From the NCBI GenBank assembly GCA_026119855.1, contig JAOWBW010000104.1, positions 1,470,219 through 1,534,218 on the forward strand: a stretch of DNA of 64,000 nucleotides. Direction: 5' to 3'. Made by a program: the position numbers and the translations under genes. This document shows positions 20,839 to 31,190 of this stretch, piece by piece. Position 1 is the first letter of the stretch; every line of letters begins with the position of its first letter. The notes beneath the pieces are model-generated. The model did no database searches, was not told where the DNA came from, and saw only the letters and a program-made list of their open reading frames with translations. The DNA is from Campanula takesimana (Eukaryota; Streptophyta; Magnoliopsida; Asterales; Campanulaceae).

Positions 20839-21279
20839 CTAATCTTTCTTAGGTTTGGGAACCCATTGTTTCTTGTTATGTCTTTTAGTCTTCTTGGATG
20901 GGGACGGGACATTCTTGGGACCGCCAAGACGGGAGAAAACGCTAGGACGGGACGGAGCTTCATCAACGGCCTTCCCTTTGCCCTTATCAAGCGGAGCCTT
21001 AGCGGGGACAACCATGGGACGCTTCCACACATAGGAGGAATTTCCTTTACCTTTCTTCTTCTTGGGAAAATGACGGGGTCTATAGTCCCATACATGAACC
21101 ACCGGTCTCACGGGGTCAACAACATCGACATTGGGCCTTCCCAAACGATCAAAAACGCTCGGACGCTTCTCCACCATCGGGACGGACCCCACAGCTGGAA
21201 CGGCATTCACCACTGGAACGGACTTCTCACCCTCGGGGACGGACACCTTAACTTCAAAGGAGAAAGTCATTGGGGCCAT
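20839..21279 (-). CDS. Antisense ORF: basic protein with VFxRLG repeats
   Basis: A 146-residue ORF antisense to gag-pol. It contains two copies of an RPSVFxRLG motif (SVFDRLGRP and SVFSRLGGP), a KKKKGKG cluster, and a lysine-rich tail ending QWVPKPKKD. I do not recognise a characterised domain; VFxRLG motifs are familiar from ORFs of plant Tat-type elements, but I know no function for them. Its own putative promoter lies upstream on the minus strand: TATA (ctataaat) at 21363-21370 and a GC-box triad at 21426-21493. It is a separate unit from the plant-mobile-domain gene at 22020-24227. Basic composition suggests nucleic-acid binding (inference). Confidence 0.6.
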   Translation of the reverse strand: MAPMTFSFEVKVSVPEGEKSVPVVNAVPAVGSVPMVEKRPSVFDRLGRPNVDVVDPVRPVVHVWDYRPRHFPKKKKGKGNSSYVWKRPMVVPAKAPLDKGKGKAVDEAPSRPSVFSRLGGPKNVPSPSKKTKRHNKKQWVPKPKKD

Positions 21280-21362
21280 TATGACAAGAATTTTGTGGTT
21301 AAAGAGGAGAAAGTGTTTGCAAAAGAATGCTGTGTGACCATTCTGGTCGAAAATGGTTCAAA

Positions 21363-21370
21363 ATTTATAG
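21363..21370 (-). promoter_or_regulatory. TATA box for antisense basic-protein ORF
   Basis: ctataaat on the minus strand, 84 nt before the ATG at 21279 and about 55 nt from the GC-box triad. Confidence 0.5.
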
Positions 21371-21425
21371 CCGTTGGAACATTCTGATCAGAAAAAGAAA
21401 GGGCCTGTAATTCAGCAGGCCAGAA

Positions 21426-21493
21426 GCGTGCGCCTCCGACCAAGGCTGCACAACGCGCGCGCCTCCCTCAAGCAAGGCCAGACGCGCGCGCCT
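21426..21493. repeat. GC-box triad upstream of antisense basic-protein ORF
   Basis: Cores start at 21426 (gcgtgcgcct), 21455 (gcgcgcgcct) and 21484 (gcgcgcgcct), exactly 29 nt apart. The near edge is 147 nt from the antisense ATG. Confidence 0.85.
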
Positions 21494-22019
21494 TTGACAG
21501 CAGTTCAGACAGAAACAGCCCTTGTCAGTTCAGAACAGAACCCAAGCACTTCAACATACCCAACCTGCAGCAAAATCAAATCCCAGCAACAAAAAGGAGT
21601 TCAAGCATCGACAACAAGCACCCTTTGGGCACACATTTGTTTGTAAAGAGTCGACATCTAAGATCGAGTCGTTAATAGAACATAAAAATGAGTAGTAAAA
21701 TAAATAGGATTGTAAATACATGTTAAATGTTATTACAGGCAAAAGTAAAAGTGTTTCAATCCCTCATCCTCTCAGCCACAACAGCTCGGGCACGTCATCA
21801 CCAACACTGTGCTCACCCCCTGCTACCGCTCTCGGTCTCCTCATCGTCATCATCATCGTCATTATCATCATCCTCAGACTCAGATGTCTCAATCACAACA
21901 TCAGGACGGGTCCTCTTGGCAGCTCTCCCTGATGAACTGGCGCCGCCCCGGCTCTGGCTACCCTCTCGGCTCAGGCTCCTACTATGGCTACCTCCGTGGC
22001 TCAGACTCCTGCTCAGCGA
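21494..22019. other. Region between the two antisense genes
   Basis: No credible ORF. It includes a CAT/TCA-rich low-complexity stretch (21840-21890) and a gct/ctc-rich stretch (21950-22020). It probably contains the 3' UTR of the PMD gene. Confidence 0.4.
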
Positions 22020-24227
22020 CTACCTCGCTGAAGAGACAGCCTCATCAATGTCCAGTGCAGCATCCCTGCAGCCTCGTCCCATGCCCCGAGCACCTCGGGC
22101 AGCTCCTCTCGCAGCACCAGAGACAGCACCGGCAGCACCTCTAGTCATGGCAGCAATATCCCTGCACAGCTCCAGCACCCTCTCCTCCAGCTGGCGGAGC
22201 CTCCGCCTCATTCCTTTGTTCTGCCTACCCAAGTGCCTATAAGCAGCTACGGGCACCTGTTGCAACAAAGAACAGGGAAAAGAAATTACATCAATACAAA
22301 GGACAGAAAAACAAGACTGGAACTGAGAAAATGCAAAGATGGTCAGAAAAACATACCACAGAAGCCTGAGCGGGAGGCTCTCTCTCCGGTGACATATCCT
22401 CGGGAACAATCTCCATCTGCTCCTCAAAGACCCCGAAGTTTGAATAAGTGTTGTAGGGAGGAGGCAAAGGAGGATCGAAGCAATATCCAGCACCGGTGGG
22501 ATAGAATCGGGCCGAAGTCTGCGGAGCAACATGTGTCTCCCTCGGATCAGTGAACATGAAACCCTGCTGGAGGTTGTGCTCCCGGAATAAACCGTAATCC
22601 TGCTCCAGATGAATGAAAGGGACAGCATCAACCCCTGCAAGATAGACTGCCCGGTCTGCCTCTGAAAGAGCCCTCCAATTACGAGGACAGAAAGGCGGAA
22701 CATCAGGAATCGCTGGCCTAGGAGGGTGGTGGAAGTCCGTCACCTGACCACCATGCTGCCAAAACACTCTCTCTCCAAGGTACATCATCATACACTCCAC
22801 TGAGCTCATCAGGAGCCTCGAACGGGTGGGAATCAGGGTATGCTCAATAAAGGCATAAATAGCTCTCTACGGAAACAAAGAAAAGGCGACAGCCTCCGGC
22901 CTCAAAGAATCCAAGTGGCGCCGAGCTGAAAGCAGGCTGATGGGAGCAGTGCCGGTCCTCACGTTCCTCTCCCTATATGACCACCTCACGTAGTCCGGAT
23001 ACTGGGGATGACCTTCTCTGTTGACCTTAAAGTCCCTCAGCTCCAAGACAGCAAAGGCCCATAGCTGCAGAACAGAGGCAAGAGCAGAATTAAATGACAG
23101 TTCAAAGATACACTAAAGCAATGACAAGAAGGCCGAAAAGAAAAAGGGAAAGCAGGATACCTCCCACAACAGGCTGAAACCCGTGACCGAGCTGGTGGTC
23201 GAGCGGCTAGTCAGATCCATACCATGATAACAAGCAGCCAAGCCCGCTGCACCCCAGTTGTAATGACCGGCCTGGTCCAAGTCTACCAACAAGTCAAGCA
23301 AAGCCAAAGAGGTCGAGGACCCTCCACTAGCAAACAGGGTATGAGACAGCAAGTACCATATAAAACAACGGGCCACAGCATCTACCCGCTCAGCAGTGAC
23401 ACCCAGAGGCTCAGCTGCAAGAATGCTAAAATACCGGTGGATGCTCCCCCAAGTTACCCGGAAATTCTTCACCGGGAAGCCACAGTCAACGAGAGCCAAC
23501 AGCTCGTCGGCAGTCCTAAGGGTCCCCCTCAAAACGCAAGGGACAGGCTCCCCCGCAAACGGCAGACCAGTCAATGCCGTAAAGTCTGTGGGCGTCATCG
23601 TGACCTCTCCCATTGGCAAATGAAAAGTATGGGTGGTGTCCCACCATCTCTCTCTCAAAGCCTGAATAACGTCCGGGTCATTTTTCAGTGCCGACAGACT
23701 AATGATAAAAAGGCCAAAGTGGGTAGCCTGAACTCGAGCCCTCACATTTTCGGGCAATTTGTTCCAAATGGCCACTGGACCATGAGCTCCGCCTCGAATC
23801 TCCGATAGGCGGCTCCACTCCTGAAAAAGAACAAGGAACAACAAAAATTTCATCAGCATGACTGCTAGAAAAAACGGATGAACTCAACACAGAGATTTCA
23901 ATGGCAGAACAATGTACAAGCAAGTGTGTGAACATGAAAATAGACATCCCAACATGTTTCTTACAACAAATCAGCAACAACAAACAACATGCAAAGAATG
24001 ATCAATAAAGCTGCTGCATCAATATTTCGGGTAAAGAAAACAGAACTTCATGAAACCCGAAATCGACAAGAAGGGTGAGGCATTCTTACCAAACCCGAAG
24101 TCACGAAGTGAGAAATGTGGGTATGAGGCCGGAAAGTAAGCAAGCTCGAGTCCATAGCTTCAACCCCAATTTCGGGCTCCTCGCCCTGTGGCATCTCAAA
24201 CGGAGGTGATTGCTGACGATCCGACAT
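22020..24227 (-). CDS. Plant mobile domain (MAIN-like) gene, antisense, four exons
   Basis: Minus-strand gene with exons 24227-24090, 23820-23161, 23064-22357 and 22256-22020. The introns (269, 96 and 100 bp) all start GT, end AG and are phase 0, giving about 580 codons. Exons 2-3 resemble the plant mobile domain of MAIN/MAIL1 and transposon-derived relatives: FGLFIISLSALKND, WWDTTHTFHLPMGEVTMT, ALTGLPFAGEP. Exon 4 encodes an Arg-rich helix and Ala/Gly/Arg repeats. An in-frame TAG at 22867-22869 interrupts exon 3; the same frame continues cleanly on both sides, so it looks recent. A minus-strand TATA (tatttaaa) at 24359-24366 and a GC-box triad at 24386-24453 lie upstream. PMD genes in Tat-type elements are known from the literature; a role is not established. 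The introns survive because the sense genomic RNA cannot splice antisense introns (inference). Confidence 0.8.
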
Positions 24228-24358
24228 CGTTTCTTTGACGGAATTGATCCTAGAGCAGCAAGAAAGTGTTTTGGAGTGATTTCTCTACGAAAATTGGGCT
24301 TGGAATTTGGAGGGTTCTTCAATTTTTTGAAAAATGGCCGAAAACAGCGTACAGCCTG

Positions 24359-24366
24359 TTTAAATA
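24359..24366 (-). promoter_or_regulatory. TATA-like box for antisense PMD gene
   Basis: tatttaaa on the minus strand, 132 nt upstream of the ATG at 24227 and 19 nt from the GC-box triad. Confidence 0.45.
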
Positions 24367-24385
24367 TGCTGAACTTATGCGCCAG

Positions 24386-24453
24386 GCGAGCGCCTCCCGA
24401 CATACTCATCCGCGGCGCGCGCGTCCCACAACGAGGCACAGACGCGCGCTCTT
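24386..24453. repeat. GC-box triad upstream of PMD gene
   Basis: Cores start at 24386 (gcgagcgcct), 24415 (gcgcgcgcgt) and 24444 (gcgcgctctt), 29 nt apart. The near edge is 159 nt from the ATG, close to the 147 nt seen for the other antisense ORF. Confidence 0.8.
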
Positions 24454-24689
24454 CCCATCATCAGGCAGGTTCAGAAGCAGTTTCCCATGCAAGAATCCAT
24501 GCACCGTATCAAGGTTTCCCCACGGATTCAGAACTCCCTAAGTTCTGTCACGGGCGCCACACCCCCTCAAGAGTCAATCTCAACATTTCATCCCCAGCAG
24601 GAACATTTTTCTGGTCGCGGTCAACTGTGCCCGCACCCCACAATTCAAAAAGTCAAGTGTGACTCCAAGTGGCACGAGACTTCAAAGCA

Positions 24690-25640
24690 ATATTCATCAA
24701 ACGGATTCACTAACGGATTCGTCAACAAGGGTTCACCAACGGACTCATCCAAGGGATTCACCAACGGATTCATCAAACGGATTCACTAACAGATTTGTCA
24801 ACAAGGGTTCACCAACGGACTCATCCAAGGGATTCACTAACAGATTCATCAAACGGATTCACTAACGGATTCGTCAACAAGGGTTCACCAACGGACTCAT
24901 CCAAGGGATTCACTAACGGATTCATCAAACGGATTCACTAACGGATTCGTCAACAAGGGTTCACCAACGGACTCATCATAGGGATTCAATAACGGATTCA
25001 TCAAACGGATTCACCAACGGATTCGTCAACAAGGGTTCACCAACGGACTCATCCAAGGGATTCACTAACGGATTCATCAATCGGATTCACTAACGGATTC
25101 GTCAACAAGGGTTCACCAACGGACTCATCCAAGGGATTCACTAACGGATTCATCAAACGGATTCACTAACGGATTCGTTAACAAGGGTTCACCAACGGAC
25201 TCATCCAAGGGATTCACTAACGGATGCATCAAACGGATTCACTAACGGATTCGTCAACAAGGGTTCACCAACGGACTCATCCAAGGGATTCACTAACGGA
25301 TCCATCAAACGGATTCACCAACGGATTCGTCAACAATGGTTCACCAACGGACTCATCCAAAGGATTCACTAACGGATTCATCAAACGGATTCACTAACGG
25401 ATTCGTCAACAATGGTTCACCAACGGACTCATCCAAGGGATTCACTAACGGATTCATCAAACGGATTCACCAACGGATTCGTCAACAAGGGTTCACCAAC
25501 GGACTCATCCAAGGGATTCACTAACGGATTCATCAAACGGATTCACTAACGGATTCATCAACAAGGGTTCACTAACGGACTCATTCAAGGGATTCACTAA
25601 CGGATTCATCAAACCGGTTCACTAACGGCCTCATTCAAAA
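24690..25640. repeat. 76-bp tandem array, 12 units, in element 3' region
   Basis: The landmark gtcaacaa (with single-base variants) recurs at 24721, 24797, 24873, 24949, 25025, 25101, 25177, 25253, 25329, 25405, 25481 and 25557: twelve starts at exactly 76-bp steps, differing only by point changes. Each unit is made of three related subunits of about 24, 25 and 27 bp around ttcacyaacggaytcrtca. Because 76 is not a multiple of three, it cannot be one repeated peptide frame. It lies between the PMD gene and the PPT. Hypervariable 3' regions of this clade are a known source of satellite DNA. Confidence 0.95.
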
Positions 25641-25835
25641 CATTCAGCCGGCAGGTTCACCTAACGGATCATGCCACCCCCTCTATCAACAAAAGCCGCT
25701 CACACAGGGAGCGCACCACTATCTCTCGCAATTTCGAATTCCTGCTTTCATCGAGTCTTTGCTTTTTATTGGTGATGTCCTCGACGGGTGTTTTTAACTT
25801 TCGTCGACGCGTTTTGCTTTGCAATCCACGTCGCC

Positions 25836-25844
25836 GAGGGGCTC
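25836..25844 (+). promoter_or_regulatory. Polypurine tract of nested Tat element
   Basis: gaggggctc directly before the 3' LTR, identical to the PPT of the pol-less element (4089-4097, minus). Confidence 0.8.
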
Positions 25845-26825
25845 TGTAGACACCCAGCCTTGGACCGCTCACCCCGATTGCACATTTGATCTTGTGTTCC
25901 TCCCTATTTTAAGTGTTTCTCGTTAGTTTCTGTCACTTCCATTAAGTTCCTGACTGACTTCGTTAAGTCCAGGGACTAAACTGAATGACAGGGCTGACTT
26001 TCTAGTCCATTCTGTCAAAATTGCCTTCTCTGAGTCACGCGCCTCCGACAGGAGGAGCCAGGCGCGCGCGGCTCCCGCCCCCAAAGCAGGAAGCGCGCGC
26101 CTCTGGGCGTCAGTTACAGATTTCTGGCCAGGATTCCCTCCCTTGCTCAATTTACAGGATTTTGCCCGTGGAAGGATTTCTTGGTGACTGAGTTTTGGCA
26201 CCAAAAACACCCCTCTTTCACCTATACAAACCTCTCTTTACCTCCATTTTCAAGGATCGAAAACTTAGACCGAAGATTGAACTTACAAAAAACTATACCA
26301 AAATCACTTTCTAAAGGTTCTCCAAGGATCTCATCAAGCAATATTTGAAGTTCTTCAAATTGTAGGTAAAAGTCCATCTTTTCCTTTCTTTTCTACTTCA
26401 TCTCCTCCCTCTCTTTTACTCTAATCAAATGTGCAATCACCCAAATCATTTTGGGACATGACTCTAATGATCACCTCATCTCATTGAGGTTGGTTAAGGA
26501 GTTATCTCCTACATTCCAAACTCTATTTTAAACCCCTTTTCATGACTTAAAGAAGAAGAAGAAGAACATTTTCATTCATGTAGATTTTGATCAAGCAAGA
26601 CCAACTTAAGTTGGGCGAGATGGGTGTTTCGGTACTTCCCATCTCGTAATCTAACCCCCGAACCTCAAAATAAAGAATCTCTGTTTTCGTAATCAAACTT
26701 AGGCTACAATCAATAGGTTTTTCTTATGTTCCTCAAAACATAGGTGGCGACTCTTAAACAAGTTAGACATCCTAGGATAATTCACCGCTCGAGCCTAAAG
26801 CCGTGGTTCCCCCGGGGTATCTACA
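25845..26825 (+). repeat. 3' LTR of nested Tat element
   Basis: 981 bp, near-identical to 11667-12646. Visible differences include the TATA (tatacaaa here) and a C-to-G change in the middle GC box. The GC-box triad has cores at 26035, 26064 and 26093, again 29 nt apart. Confidence 0.95.
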
Positions 26826-27366
26826 ATAGGATTGAGGTGAAATTGCTAGACAAAAACCGGCATGAAGTCTGGGACGTGTCATTTTTTAAAAAAATTGGAC
26901 ATCGTGCCTTCGTAACGGGGAAGATTGGTCTCTTACACCCATCGCAGTGACTAATAGGCGCTCTTTGGGGTGAGACAGTATACCACGGGCCCTATCGGGA
27001 AGTCCAGTGAGCTCCCTTATACCCCCGGTTTACCTTCTCGGGTTTGGACGATTCTACGAGACGTTATTTTCAAAACGTGTATGTGTGTGAGGTATCTATG
27101 AATTTTAAAAATGATTTTGAAAGCACGTAAAGAAAACAAGAAAATCCTCTTTTTTATTCTTTCCATTTTTTCCTTTTTTTTTTTTTAAGGAAATCACCCA
27201 CCACGCATGCATATATATACAAACAAAAGGGTGAAGGAAAAAGAATGTCCCTACAAAACAAATGTTAGGGCATAAATATATACAACCCAAGTAAGGCAAG
27301 TAAAGCATGGCACACACAAAGATTAGAGTCTAGCCCACTTTAAAATTTTCCCAGCGGAGTCGCCAC
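26826..27366 (-). other. 5' leader of pol-less element, PBS-proximal part
   Basis: Minus-strand sense leader. It begins with the second copy of TSD atagg (26826-26830) and ends at the PBS (27348-27365). No credible ORF. Confidence 0.65.
27348..27365 (-). promoter_or_regulatory. Primer binding site of pol-less element
   Basis: On the minus strand it reads tggcgactccgctgggaa, starting one base after the LTR end. It differs at two positions from the PBS of the nested element, so both probably use the same tRNA primer. Confidence 0.75.
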
Positions 27367-30011
27367 TGTGAGAGCCCGCGCTCGAAAGCCGCACACGCCG
27401 AACACATGCGAAATGATGTGTGATTGCTCAATGAAAGTGGTTCGGGTGAGTGCCTCGTGCAAATGCGCTTTTGGAAATGCGCTCGGTTCCCACACAATGG
27501 TTTCCTCTTGAAGTTTTAATTTAATTGCAAGAGTCGCCACCTCACTTTATTTTAGGAAAAATGAAGACAAAACCTTTTGTTTAGAGAAAGTGGGTTCGGG
27601 GGCTAAGTTACGAGAAGAGAAGGGATTAAGCACTCTCCTCGCCCGTGATGGTCTCTATTATGCATGCCACGTAGATTCAATTTTATGCCTTTTCTAACTT
27701 GCTTTTATGCCCTAACCAAAATGGTGATTTATATACATGGGAGTCCTCCTATTCTAGGAAAGGTTTTTTAATTCACAAATGGGAGTCGTTTTGGGTGGAC
27801 TCACACTTGGTTTTGAAAAATGGTTTTAACATTTATATACAGCAAATCAAACACATAAAGGGGTGGGGGGTTAATATTTAAATTGGTGTACAAAAGGGAA
27901 ACAATTCCCATAACAAAATGAATGTCCAAACTCCGTCCCCAAACATTTTAGGGACTGCTGTGCATTTTTCTTCTTTGTACCTGTTCTTTCACTTAATCAA
28001 TCTGTAAAGTAAGGGTTAGGAAAACTTCCTAACACATCAATAATCTACCATGAATTTTCCCTTGATTTTAGGGGCATGTTATGGTGTCCAAACAAAGCAT
28101 GCAAGATAGAATTCTCCACAGCCTATTCTGACAGATATGCTGACCTCCATAAAATATCTACTTTTTACATCATCTAAACGGGGGAATCATGGGGAACACA
28201 AAACATGAAAGTTGTTCCTAACATGTCAAAGTTTAGATCTGGGGAGATTCAAGGCCAAAAAACAAGTTTAAGTCATGCAAAACATCTCTGACTTTTTCAT
28301 GTCAGAGATGAACAAACCCAAATCTGCAGATCAAGAGTCTAAACAAAAAATGGAAAGAGCTTCTTCCACTCAGTAAACAAATATTTTCTTTGCATGATAA
28401 TTTTCCTTTTTCTGTGTAGAACAAAAACCATTTTGGGGTATAAGACCAAAAACCACTTTTTCTATGCCTAAACAAAGCAACAAGGCAGAAAGGTACAACA
28501 TGGACAGATTATTGGACATCCACACATGTCATGAAAACACTTATGTAAACCCACTCAAATGAGATGGTATGGACATGAAACTTTTATTAAACATAGATAT
28601 ACATGTTATCTACATAAAAAAACAACCATATGAGCATTTAATCATGGCATATCATCATTTAGGAACAAGAAGAACAAGGTTCACCAATATTACATTTTTG
28701 AGTATCAAATGGAGGTTTAGCCTAACAAAGTGGCTAAACCTCTCAAGAAATCTCATAAACCACTACATCTTACATAGATGAACCTTTCAAGAATAAGAAA
28801 TTACCTAGGTTGTGCTCCCTTTGCTTTCAAGGGAAGACTTTTTTTTGTTTGCTTTTCTTAAGGTTTTTGCCTTGTGTTTGTGTGAGTGTTTGGTGGTTTG
28901 ATTTTGGTTTGTATGTAGTGAGGGTGTAGTGGTGGTGCTAGGGTGGTGTATGGGTGGTTTAGTGACTGAGTTTGGAGGGTGTTTGGGGGTTGAGAGAGAG
29001 CAAGAGGGCTTTGTAGGTGTGTGTGTGTTTTTTTGGTCAATTTGTCTCTCTTTGAATAATGGATGAGGGAGGTTGTAATATGGAGGGAGGTGATTTTTTT
29101 TCTTGATCATTAACTATCCTTGAGTCACTAAGGCTTCAAGTCATCTTCCTTATCCCCGTTCCGGCTTTCCGCTCCGCAACTGCTCCGTCGTGCGCGTTTC
29201 GGTGTCCCGGTTGTCCGTGGGTCCAACATGAAAGTTGCTCGGAATATTTTTCTGGTCAGGCCGGTATATCTGAAATATTCTCATGAGCAAGGAACGACAA
29301 TAATATATATTTTTTGCCCTTCTTGACCACTTGCTAAGATATTTTGAGATATTTTGCAATGTGGATAACCATCTTTCCCGTTCCGGCTTTCCGCTCCGCA
29401 ACTGCTCCGTCGTGCGCGCTTCGGTGTCCCGGTTGTCCACGGGTCCAACATGAAAGTTGCTCGGAATATTTTTCTGGTCAGGCCGGTATATCTGAAATAT
29501 TTTCATGAGCAAGGAACGACAATAATATATTTTTTGGTCTTCTTAACCACTTGCTTAGATATTTTGAGATATTTTGCAATGTGGATAACCATCTTTCCCG
29601 CTCCTGCTTTCCGCTCCGCAACTGCTCCGTCGTGCGCGCTCCGGTATCCCGATTGTCTGCGGGTCCCACACGAGGTTTTCTTGAACTAACTTTGTGGTCA
29701 CGCCCGTCGACCTGAAATATTTTTATGGGCAAGGAATGACAATAATATATTTTTAATGCACAGAATGGACGGTAACGAGCAGTTCTAGGGGTGCAGACCC
29801 CGTTTCGGGCCCCGCACCTCAAAAATTTGAAGTACAAGCCTGTTTACTCGTTTTTTCGCTCTGATCATGAATATGAAGTCTGCTAATCCATTCGATGCAC
29901 CGATAAGGCTCAAGGCACTGCCGCATAGCCAAATCGAGGGTTTAGGTCAATTTTAGGGTTTAGACCATTCAAAAAGGGTTTGATAAGGGGTGCGAGATCA
30001 GGGTATCTACA
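27367..30011 (-). repeat. 5' LTR of pol-less element
   Basis: 2,645 bp, the partner of 1441-4088. It contains the ~220-bp tandem repeat at 29155-29765. TSD gtcat follows at 30012-30016. Confidence 0.9.
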
Positions 30012-30016
30012 GTCAT

Positions 30017-31190
30017 TCGGATTGAAAAACTTTACGAATAATGATTCTTCAATTGCTCCCTTTGTTTATTTTTGTTTGATGATTGAGAATAATCAAACCT
30101 AATAACTCTAGTATTATATGTGTATTTTCTCTCTCCAAGAAAGAAGTTATAATTTCACAAATCAATGCACAAGTTATTTTTCCCGACTGCACACACATTA
30201 ATATATACTAGGGAGTAACCTAATTCCAATAGGTTAAAGGATTTATTTTCCAAAAATAAAACTGCCAGAACCAGTCTGCCGGCAAAACCATCCGTACGGA
30301 CGGTTTGGCCGCGTCTCATTTTCCAAAGCATCCGTACGGATGTTTGTGGTAGCGGTCTAGTTTTCTGTGCCTTTTAATTATTCGTTCTGTGTGTGTGACC
30401 CAATATGATTATAGTAAGTTGGCAACGATTCCGAATCATTCAGACCTCGTAAGTCATAAGCGGACTCTAGCAAGCCATTATGACTACCCATTTACTAATA
30501 CTTTGAAAACCCAAAGTTTCCTAAAATAGAACATATCACAATATCTTTGTTACACGATGTCTATTGAACGTAAGTCATGGTCAATAGTCAACTTACTTTG
30601 TTCAATGTTTTCTCGATCCCGAATGTATTGATAATACAAATGACATTGATCCAATCAATTCATTGGCCATGCATTTCATCAATATACCAATCATCGAGTG
30701 GCCTAAGCTTGACTTCTCTCTTGACGAGGAACAAATCCCTTTTTTATTTATTACTCTTCCCTACATGATTCTGATTATGCCAATCATATCCTTTATAGCT
30801 ACCCGGTTAAAGGTAACGTTTGAATATGTCAAACGTAATGTTCATCATGAGGAAGACTCTAATAACCTCAGGTCTAAAGATTCAAGTGATATAACTATAT
30901 GAGATGTAATTATGACATTTGGCCATGACAAAAATCTCATGAGGGGTCAGTCCAGTATTTGTTCTCCAACAAATACCCATAAGTCTAATTGTTTCGTATA
31001 CACATAATAATCATTATATGACTATCCATTAAACTTATACTAGTAATTAATCATAATTACTAGGGACGGATATTATTATAATAAACATACAAAAGATATC
31101 ATAATCAAACATTCAATATCTTTATTAAAGCGTAAAGCAAATGATAACATTAATCGTTCAAATAACATGCCTAGGGCATACACACCAACA
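30017..31190 (-). mobile_element. Solo Ty1/copia-type LTR, proximal part
   Basis: Read on the minus strand from 31190 it begins TGTTGGTGTGTATGCCCTAG. It is AT-rich with no pol ORF, and with 1216-1440 makes about 1.4 kb. TSD cgccc follows at 31191-31195. The short ORFs at 30577-30902 are not recognisable proteins. Confidence 0.7.

Larger units (their letters stand above)
11667..26825 (+). mobile_element. Tat-clade Ty3/gypsy LTR retrotransposon, near-complete
   Basis: A 15,159-bp element bounded by TSD atagg (11662-11666 and 26826-26830). Both LTRs start TGTAGACACC and end GGTATCTACA. In order it has 5' LTR, PBS, long leader, gag-pol ORF, integrase tail in a shifted frame, hairpin module, two antisense genes, 76-bp array, PPT and 3' LTR. 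The extra archaeal-type RNase H domain, the antisense ORFs and the repeat-rich 3' region are marks of the Tat/Ogre/Retand assemblage. The LTRs differ by roughly fifteen changes by eye over 980 bp, so insertion is recent. A frameshift before the integrase tail and a D-to-E change in the integrase triad suggest this copy is not autonomous now. Confidence 0.93.
1441..30011 (-). mobile_element. Pol-less Tat-like LTR retrotransposon (interrupted)
   Basis: LTRs at 1441-4088 and 27367-30011 are direct copies of about 2.65 kb with TG/CA ends, bounded by TSD gtcat (1436-1440 and 30012-30016). A PBS beside the right LTR and a PPT beside the left LTR put the element on the minus strand. Without the nested 11667-26825 insertion and one copy of its TSD, it is about 13.4 kb long. 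The internal region has one substantial ORF (9896-11179) with only a gag-type zinc-knuckle motif. I see no protease, RT, RNase H or integrase. This is the build of a large non-autonomous derivative (TR-GAG or LARD type), and its PBS/PPT match those of the nested autonomous-type element. Confidence 0.88.

Noticed and set aside
24659..25524. ORFs within the 76-bp array (repetitive Thr/Asn/Ser peptides)
   Set aside because: The 76-bp period shifts frame in every unit, so these are by-products of the repeat.
24690..25640. Regular direct repeats resembling a CRISPR array
   Set aside because: Units are contiguous 76-mers without unique spacers and lie between a retrotransposon gene and its PPT in plant DNA; this is a minisatellite.
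30577..30902. Two overlapping short ORFs between nest layers
   Set aside because: They lie inside a solo copia-type LTR, with no domain and AT-rich composition.
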